From Streptomyces sp. NBC_00178 (GTDB lineage Bacteria > Actinomycetota > Actinomycetes > Streptomycetales > Streptomycetaceae), in the NCBI RefSeq assembly GCF_036206005.1, contig NZ_CP108143.1, forward strand, positions 6,291,501 to 6,355,500: a stretch of DNA of 64,000 bases, in the 5' to 3' direction. Under the pieces are notes generated by a model. That model saw only the letters and a list, made by a program, of their open reading frames with translations. It did not search any database and was not told the origin of the DNA. Made by a program: the position numbers and the translations under genes. The number at the start of each line of letters is the position of its first letter. Within the stretch, counting starts at the first letter, position 1. Shown here one piece after another: positions 59,431 to 64,000 of this stretch.

Positions 59431-60459
59431 ATGGGCGCAGGAGCAGCGGTGGAACTGGACGTGGACGGGCGAGCCGTACGGCTGTCCAACCCTGACAAGG
59501 TGTACTTCCCGGACAAGGGCTACACGAAGAAGGACGTGGCCGACTACTTCCTCGCGGTGGGACCCGGCATCCTCCGCGCCCTGCGGGAGCGGCCGACCAC
59601 GCTCCAGAGGTTCGTCGACGGGGTCGAGGGGGACTTCTTCTACCAGAAGCGCGCGCCGAAGAACCTCCCCGACTGGACCCCGACCGCGCGGATCGAGTTC
59701 CCCAGCGGCCGGCACGCCGACGAGATGTGCCCCACCGAGCTCGGCGCCGTCCTCTGGGCGGCCAACCTCGGCACCCTGACCTTCCACCCCTGGCCGGTGC
59801 GCAGGGCCGACACCGACCACCCGGACGAGCTCCGCATCGACCTCGACCCGCAGCCCGGCACCGACTACGCCGACGCGGTGAGGGCCGCCCACGAGCTGCG
59901 CGCGGTCCTGGACGACCACGGCCTGCGCGGCTGGCCCAAGACCTCCGGCGGGCGCGGCATCCACGTCTTCGTCCCGATCGTCCCGGAGTGGACGTTCACC
60001 CAGGTGAGGCGGTCGGCCATCGCGGTCGGGCGGGAGCTGGAGCGCAGGATGCCCGACCGGGTGACGACCGCCTGGTGGAAGGAGGAACGGGGCGAGCGGA
60101 TCTTCGTCGACTACAACCAGACGGCCCGCGACCGCACCATCGCCTCCGCCTACTCCGTACGCCCCTTCCCGCACGCCCCGGTCTCCGCGCCGCTGCGCTG
60201 GGAGGAGGTCGACGACGCCGAGCCGCGCGACTTCGACCTCCGGAGCATGCCCGCCCGCTTCGCCGAGGTGGGCGACCTGCACGCCGACATGGACGAGCAC
60301 GCCTTCCGCCTCGACGCCCTGCTGGAGCTCGCCCGGCGCGACGAGCACGACCACGAGCTGGGCGATCTGCCCTATCCCCCCGAATACCCCAAGATGCCGG
60401 GCGAGCCGAAGCGCGTGCAGCCCAGCCGCGCCCGCCGCGACGACGGGGGACCCGCATGA
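59431..60459 (+). CDS. LigD-type primase-polymerase domain protein
   Basis: Stand-alone PolDom (archaeo-eukaryotic primase fold) of 342 aa. Blocks: KVYFPDKGYTKKDVADYF, GDFFYQKRAPKNLPDW, catalytic ELRIDLDPQPG (Asp pair binding Mg2+), TSGGRGIHVFVPI, and IFVDYNQTARDRTIASAYSV. It adds nucleotides or ribonucleotides at broken ends during non-homologous end joining, acting with Ku and the ligase next door. ATG 59431 is used; no Ku gene is in the window. The stop overlaps the next gene by 4 bp. Confidence 0.92.
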   Translation: MGAGAAVELDVDGRAVRLSNPDKVYFPDKGYTKKDVADYFLAVGPGILRALRERPTTLQRFVDGVEGDFFYQKRAPKNLPDWTPTARIEFPSGRHADEMCPTELGAVLWAANLGTLTFHPWPVRRADTDHPDELRIDLDPQPGTDYADAVRAAHELRAVLDDHGLRGWPKTSGGRGIHVFVPIVPEWTFTQVRRSAIAVGRELERRMPDRVTTAWWKEERGERIFVDYNQTARDRTIASAYSVRPFPHAPVSAPLRWEEVDDAEPRDFDLRSMPARFAEVGDLHADMDEHAFRLDALLELARRDEHDHELGDLPYPPEYPKMPGEPKRVQPSRARRDDGGPA

Positions 60460-61538
60460 CGTCCGGAGGCGACGGCGGACACGGGGCGCACGGCAAGCCG
60501 CTGACCCGGCGTGAGAAGTGGGAGGCGTACAAGAAGTCCCCGTACCTCCCCGCCATGGTCGTGGGCCTGATCATCTCGGCGGGGGCCGGGCTCTTCGCCG
60601 CCTCGTACACCTACGCCCTCGCGAACCCGACGCCGCGCGAGATCCCGGCCGCCGTCGTCGACAACGCCAGGGCGCCGCACACCAGGGAGTTCCTCGCGGG
60701 GATGGAGAAGGCGCTCGACGCCTCGCTGCAGCTCCGCCGCTATCCGGACGCCACGCAGGCCCGGGACGCGATCGACGACCAGAAGGTCTTCGTGATCTTC
60801 CGCACCGTCGGGCAGGGGGTTGACATGCAGGTGGCGGGCGCCTCGGGCTCGACCGTCGCCCAACTGCTGGAGCAGACCGGGGCGACGGTGGCCCGGACTC
60901 TCGGCACCCCGCTCAAGGTGCAGGACGTCATGCCCCTCCAGAGCGGCGATCCGCGGGGCCTCGCCCTCTTCTACATCTCGATCGCCGCCGTCATCATCGG
61001 CTTCCTCGGCGCGATCCAGCTCAGCGTGCACGCGCGGGCCCTCAACCCGCTGGAACGCATCCTGTTCACCGTGAGCTACTCCCTGCTCGGCGGTTTCGCG
61101 ATCGCCGCGATCGTGGACTGGGGGCTCGAAGCGCTCGATCTGCCCTTCGCCCAGTCGTGGGCGATCCTCGCCCTCACCATGTTCACGTCCGGCATGGTCT
61201 TCACGATGTTCAACACCCTCATGGGCCGCTGGGCGATCATCCCGACCTGGGGGGTGATGGTGCTGCTGGGAAACCCGTCGTCCGGCGGTGCGGTGTCCTG
61301 GCCGCTGCTGCCCTCCGCCCTCGGCCACATCGGCCGCTGGCTGCCGCCCGGCGCCTCGGTCAACGCACAGCACACCGCGGTCTACTACCAGGGCCACCAG
61401 TACGTCTTCCCCTACTTCGTGCTGGCGATCTGGGCGCTGGTGTCCTGCACGGTCTTCTGGGTGTGGCGCCACAGACACCCGGGAGGCCGCGGCCACGTGC
61501 CTGAGCACGCGGCCACGGCCTCCCGTCTCCGTCTGTGA
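60456..61538 (+). CDS. Membrane protein, YhgE/DUF3533-like
   Basis: Membrane protein of 360 aa with one N-terminal helix (LPAMVVGLIISAGAGLFAAS), an outer segment (IPAAVVDNARAPHTREFLAG) and five or six C-terminal helices (GLALFYISIAAVIIGFLGAI onward). This is the layout of YhgE/Pip or DUF3533 ABC-2-like permeases. Function unknown. Coupled to the polymerase gene by an ATGA overlap, although a DNA-repair link is not evident. Confidence 0.82.
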   Translation: MTSGGDGGHGAHGKPLTRREKWEAYKKSPYLPAMVVGLIISAGAGLFAASYTYALANPTPREIPAAVVDNARAPHTREFLAGMEKALDASLQLRRYPDATQARDAIDDQKVFVIFRTVGQGVDMQVAGASGSTVAQLLEQTGATVARTLGTPLKVQDVMPLQSGDPRGLALFYISIAAVIIGFLGAIQLSVHARALNPLERILFTVSYSLLGGFAIAAIVDWGLEALDLPFAQSWAILALTMFTSGMVFTMFNTLMGRWAIIPTWGVMVLLGNPSSGGAVSWPLLPSALGHIGRWLPPGASVNAQHTAVYYQGHQYVFPYFVLAIWALVSCTVFWVWRHRHPGGRGHVPEHAATASRLRL

Positions 61539-61539
61539 C

Positions 61540-63774
61540 CTACAGCTCCTTGATGCGGATGTCGCGGTAGGAGATCACGTCCGAGGTGCTGTGGACCTGG
61601 AGTCCGACATAGCCGGAGGCGTAGCGCCGGCCGTCGGTCCCCGGGTCGTCACCCCGCGGCGGCTCGAACAGCTGACCGCCGGTGTTGTCGAACTCGTTCA
61701 GCAGGACACCGTTGCGGTAGATCGAGTAGTGCTGGTCCACCACCCGGATCTCGTAGTCGTTCCAGGTGCCCTTGGGTGTGACCCCGGCGCCGCCGAGACC
61801 CACCCGGTCGAATCCGTAGAGGGAACCGGTCTTGTACATGTCGCCGTCGGGCCGGTCGTTGATCTGGACCTCATGGCCGTACTTGATCGCCGCCCACTCC
61901 GGCCGGGACTCCTCCGGCTGCTCGTGGACGTTCGGGAAGCGGACGAACACACCGCCGTTGGCGTTGCCGTTGCCCGGGGCGTCGTCCCGCCACTGGAGCT
62001 TCATCGAGAAGTCCCCGTACTGCCTGGCCGGGAACCACAGCATCCCCATGCCGTCCACGGTGGTGGAGCTGGTGATGGAGCCGTCCGCGGTGTTCAGCCC
62101 GAACTTCCCGCCACCGACCTGCTCCCACTTCGCGAGGGACGCGGCCGTGCCGTCGAAGAGCTTGGTGTAGCCCTCGTCCTGGCCCGGCTTGCCGATGCCG
62201 GACTGCTTGGCCGCCTTGTAGATCTTCTTGTGCTCACGGGTGTCGACGACACCGTCGGTGAGCAGCTTGTCCAGGACCTTGTCGACGTGCTTGAGGAACA
62301 GCGCGTGCGACGACCAGTCCTTCTCGTCCTCGATCAGCTCGTTGATCGTGCAGCGGTTGCCGGTGAGCCGGTTGGGGACTCCCGAGTCGACCGTTCCGAC
62401 GATGACGGTGAGCCGCTCGTCGTACTCGGGGCAGTTGGGCGGCGGGACTCCGCCGCTCTCCGCGATGGTGAACGAGGACTGCTTCGCAGTGGAGGTGTTG
62501 CCGGCCTTGTCCGTCGCCCGGTGGGCGAAGGTGTGGTAGCCGACACGGTCCACGATGACGGGGGTGGTGTACGCCAGGTACGGACCGCCGTCGAGGGAGT
62601 ACTCGACCTTGGCCACACCCGAATCCGCGTCCGTCGCGGTGACCGTGGCCTTGGCGCTCGTGATGAACGCGCCGTCCGAGTTCTTGTCGCCCGTCACCGT
62701 CACGGAGGTCACCGGCGCCGTCTTGTCCTGCGACGGCGGCTCCACGACCTTGAAGTCGGCGGACTTCTCGGCCGCCACGTTGCCCGACTTGTCGGTGGCG
62801 CGGTAGCGGACGGTGTGCGAGCCCACCTCGTGCACCATGACGGGAGCGGTGTACGCCTTCCAGGCGCCGTCGGCCCCGAGGGCGTACTCGATGGTGTTGA
62901 CGCCCGAGCCGGTGTCGGACGCGGTCACGGTGACCGTGGCCATGCCGAGGTACGCGCCGGAGGCGTCCTTCTCGCCCGAGACGGTCGCCGAGGTCTCCGG
63001 CGGCGTCTTGTCGTCCGTCGGGGGCGCGGCCACCGCGAAGTCGACGGACTTCTCGGCGGCGGCGTTGCCCGCCTTGTCGGTGGCGCGGTAGCGGATCTTG
63101 TGGGTGCCCACCTCGTTCACCACGACCGGCGTGGTGTACGGCTGCCACGCGCCGTCGGCCCCGACGGCGTACTCGACGGTGTCCACGCCGGAACCCGTGT
63201 CGGTGGCGGCGACGGCGACCGTCGCCTGGCCGATGTACGCGCCGTCGGCGTTCTTGTCACCGGTCACGGTCGCCGAGGTCTCGGGAGCGGCCGTGTCCTC
63301 GCCGCTGCCCTCGGTCACCGTCAGGATGCCCTGCATCGACCCGTGGCCCGGCATCGTGCAGTGGTAGAAGTACCGTCCCGGCGTCAGGGTCACCTGGACG
63401 CTGTGCTTGCCGCCCTCGGAGTCACTGGGGTTGGCCAGGATGTTGACCGCGACGTCGTTGTTGAACTCCACGTCCGACACGCTGAAGGTCAGCGTGTGCG
63501 GCATGCCCGTGGTGTTCCCGGTGGCCGCGCTGTTCTCGAACACGAGCGTCGCGGCGCCGGCCACCGCGGTCTTGGGCGCCGACAGATAGCGGTCGATGGG
63601 GTCGCCCGCGGTCCAGGTCAGGACCTGGTCGGCCGCGGCCGACGCCCGGTCGTCCTCCCGTCCGTACGCCGCTGTCGAAGCCAGCCCGAGGACCATCAGG
63701 AACGAGCCGAACAGGGCGAGCCACCAGTGTGCGGGCCCGTACCGCTGCCGGGCGAGGAGCATGGGTCGTCTCAC
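61540..63774 (-). CDS. Secreted cupredoxin-Ig-like-DUF1080 protein
   Basis: Protein of 744 aa. An N-terminal membrane/signal segment (HWWLALFGSFLMVLGLASTA) is followed by a cupredoxin domain (about 50-155) with copper ligands His93, Cys139, His144 and Met147. Three near-identical OmpL47/Ig-like repeats come next (about 160-430, each with TDKAGN or TDKSGN), then a DUF1080 (keto-disaccharide hydrolase-like) C-terminus (about 545-744; AEWEQVGGG-like block, GNGNANGGVFVRFP, SGYVGLQVHSTSDVISYRDI). GTG 63774 overlaps the next gene's stop. Probably a cell-surface polysaccharide-binding or -oxidising protein. Confidence 0.88.
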   Translation of the reverse strand: MRRPMLLARQRYGPAHWWLALFGSFLMVLGLASTAAYGREDDRASAAADQVLTWTAGDPIDRYLSAPKTAVAGAATLVFENSAATGNTTGMPHTLTFSVSDVEFNNDVAVNILANPSDSEGGKHSVQVTLTPGRYFYHCTMPGHGSMQGILTVTEGSGEDTAAPETSATVTGDKNADGAYIGQATVAVAATDTGSGVDTVEYAVGADGAWQPYTTPVVVNEVGTHKIRYRATDKAGNAAAEKSVDFAVAAPPTDDKTPPETSATVSGEKDASGAYLGMATVTVTASDTGSGVNTIEYALGADGAWKAYTAPVMVHEVGSHTVRYRATDKSGNVAAEKSADFKVVEPPSQDKTAPVTSVTVTGDKNSDGAFITSAKATVTATDADSGVAKVEYSLDGGPYLAYTTPVIVDRVGYHTFAHRATDKAGNTSTAKQSSFTIAESGGVPPPNCPEYDERLTVIVGTVDSGVPNRLTGNRCTINELIEDEKDWSSHALFLKHVDKVLDKLLTDGVVDTREHKKIYKAAKQSGIGKPGQDEGYTKLFDGTAASLAKWEQVGGGKFGLNTADGSITSSTTVDGMGMLWFPARQYGDFSMKLQWRDDAPGNGNANGGVFVRFPNVHEQPEESRPEWAAIKYGHEVQINDRPDGDMYKTGSLYGFDRVGLGGAGVTPKGTWNDYEIRVVDQHYSIYRNGVLLNEFDNTGGQLFEPPRGDDPGTDGRRYASGYVGLQVHSTSDVISYRDIRIKEL
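62500..63290 (-). repeat. Three-fold Ig-like repeat within the cupredoxin-DUF1080 gene
   Basis: Three tandem ~270-bp coding repeats, recognisable by APETSATVTGDKNADGAYIG-type starts and RYRATDKAGNAAAEKS-type ends. They differ enough to be old duplications. Confidence 0.7.
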
Positions 63775-64000
63775 TGAGCTGCCGCCTTCCTGGCCAGGTC
63801 TGCGGCGGCCGGGGTCGGGCCGCCGCCCTTGTAGGTCACGCGCCACAGCGCGGACTTGGAGTCGGAGGTGAAGAATCCGCGACCGTAGTCCAGGACGTAG
63901 AGCGAGCCGTCCGGGGCGAACTTCCAGTCCATCAGGTTGCGGATACCGGTCGCGCCGACCGGGATGATCTTCTTCAGGGATTCGGCGTGCGTGGGCAGGC
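63771..64000 (-). CDS. Sugar dehydrogenase-like protein, C-terminal end (partial)
   Basis: Only the last 75 or so residues are in the window. They read in part MDWKFAPDGSLYVLDYGRGF and SKSALWRVTYKGGGPTPAAA. This is the final blade of a glucose/sorbosone-dehydrogenase-like propeller, found in large secreted PQQ-type or ThuA/PKD multidomain proteins. Its TGA overlaps the start of the downstream gene (GTGA at 63771-63774), so the two form an operon for extracellular sugar oxidation or binding. The 5' part lies outside the window. Confidence 0.72.
   Translation of the reverse strand, partial: LPTHAESLKKIIPVGATGIRNLMDWKFAPDGSLYVLDYGRGFFTSDSKSALWRVTYKGGGPTPAAADLARKAAAQ

Noticed and set aside
61288..63777. 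829-aa open frame on the plus strand
   Set aside because: Antisense to the cupredoxin-DUF1080 gene, which has well-defined domains.

Overview
The window is high-GC DNA, with C or G in almost every third codon position. The gene content is that of a Streptomyces chromosome: a conservon (cvnABCD plus P450), a HATPase / XRE-DUF5753 / DUF397 regulatory module, a PucR-type regulator, a complete single mce operon and a LigD-type polymerase next to an ATP-dependent ligase. No tRNA, rRNA, insertion sequence, prophage or CRISPR array was seen.

Layout. (1) 1-3.8 kb: end of a glycine-betaine/osmolyte ABC importer (ATPase, fused double permease, substrate-binding lipoprotein) closed by a strong hairpin. 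(2) 3.9-12.3 kb: a decayed YCII-family pseudogene, an LtrA-family membrane protein, an ABC exporter with a textbook SoxR-type promoter, a metallophosphoesterase, a poorly coding gap and a coupled pair of secreted, membrane-anchored proteins, one with a VWA domain. (3) 12.4-16.6 kb: divergent xylB/xylA with a ROK repressor. (4) 16.6-20.9 kb: a secreted phytase-like propeller, a DUF305/DUF3105 membrane pair, a small secreted protein and a scramblase-like protein. (5) 21-23.2 kb: a FUSC transporter coupled to a MarR regulator. (6) 23.8-28.4 kb: the conservon, ending in a P450 that lacks the K-helix ExxR motif. (7) 28.5-35.6 kb: GH4 glycosidase, regulatory trio, YchJ, an MFS exporter fused to a winged-helix-like tail, and an ATP-grasp enzyme. 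(8) 35.7-44.4 kb: a second P450, an acyl-CoA dehydrogenase/SCP2 pair behind tandem palindromes, a PucR regulator and three secreted proteins of unknown function. (9) 45.1-58.3 kb: a fourteen-gene mce operon (ATPase, two YrbE permeases, six Mce proteins, four Mce-associated proteins, one lytic transglycosylase). (10) 58.3-64 kb: DNA ligase and polymerase-domain genes, a membrane protein, and a cupredoxin/Ig-like/DUF1080 secreted protein coupled to a sugar-dehydrogenase-like gene cut by the window end.

How the parts may work together. Most adjacent genes are translationally coupled by 1-4 base overlaps, so operons are easy to read. The most interesting regulatory signals are the 19-bp-spacer SoxR promoter at 7.6 kb; a repeated GTGACAAG element around the three secreted unknowns and the mce promoter region, suggesting one envelope/lipid-uptake regulon; and several unassigned palindromes in divergent or 5' regions. 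The P450, acyl-CoA dehydrogenase, SCP2 and mce genes within 22 kb would fit uptake and oxidation of a hydrophobic substrate, but this is inference from gene content.
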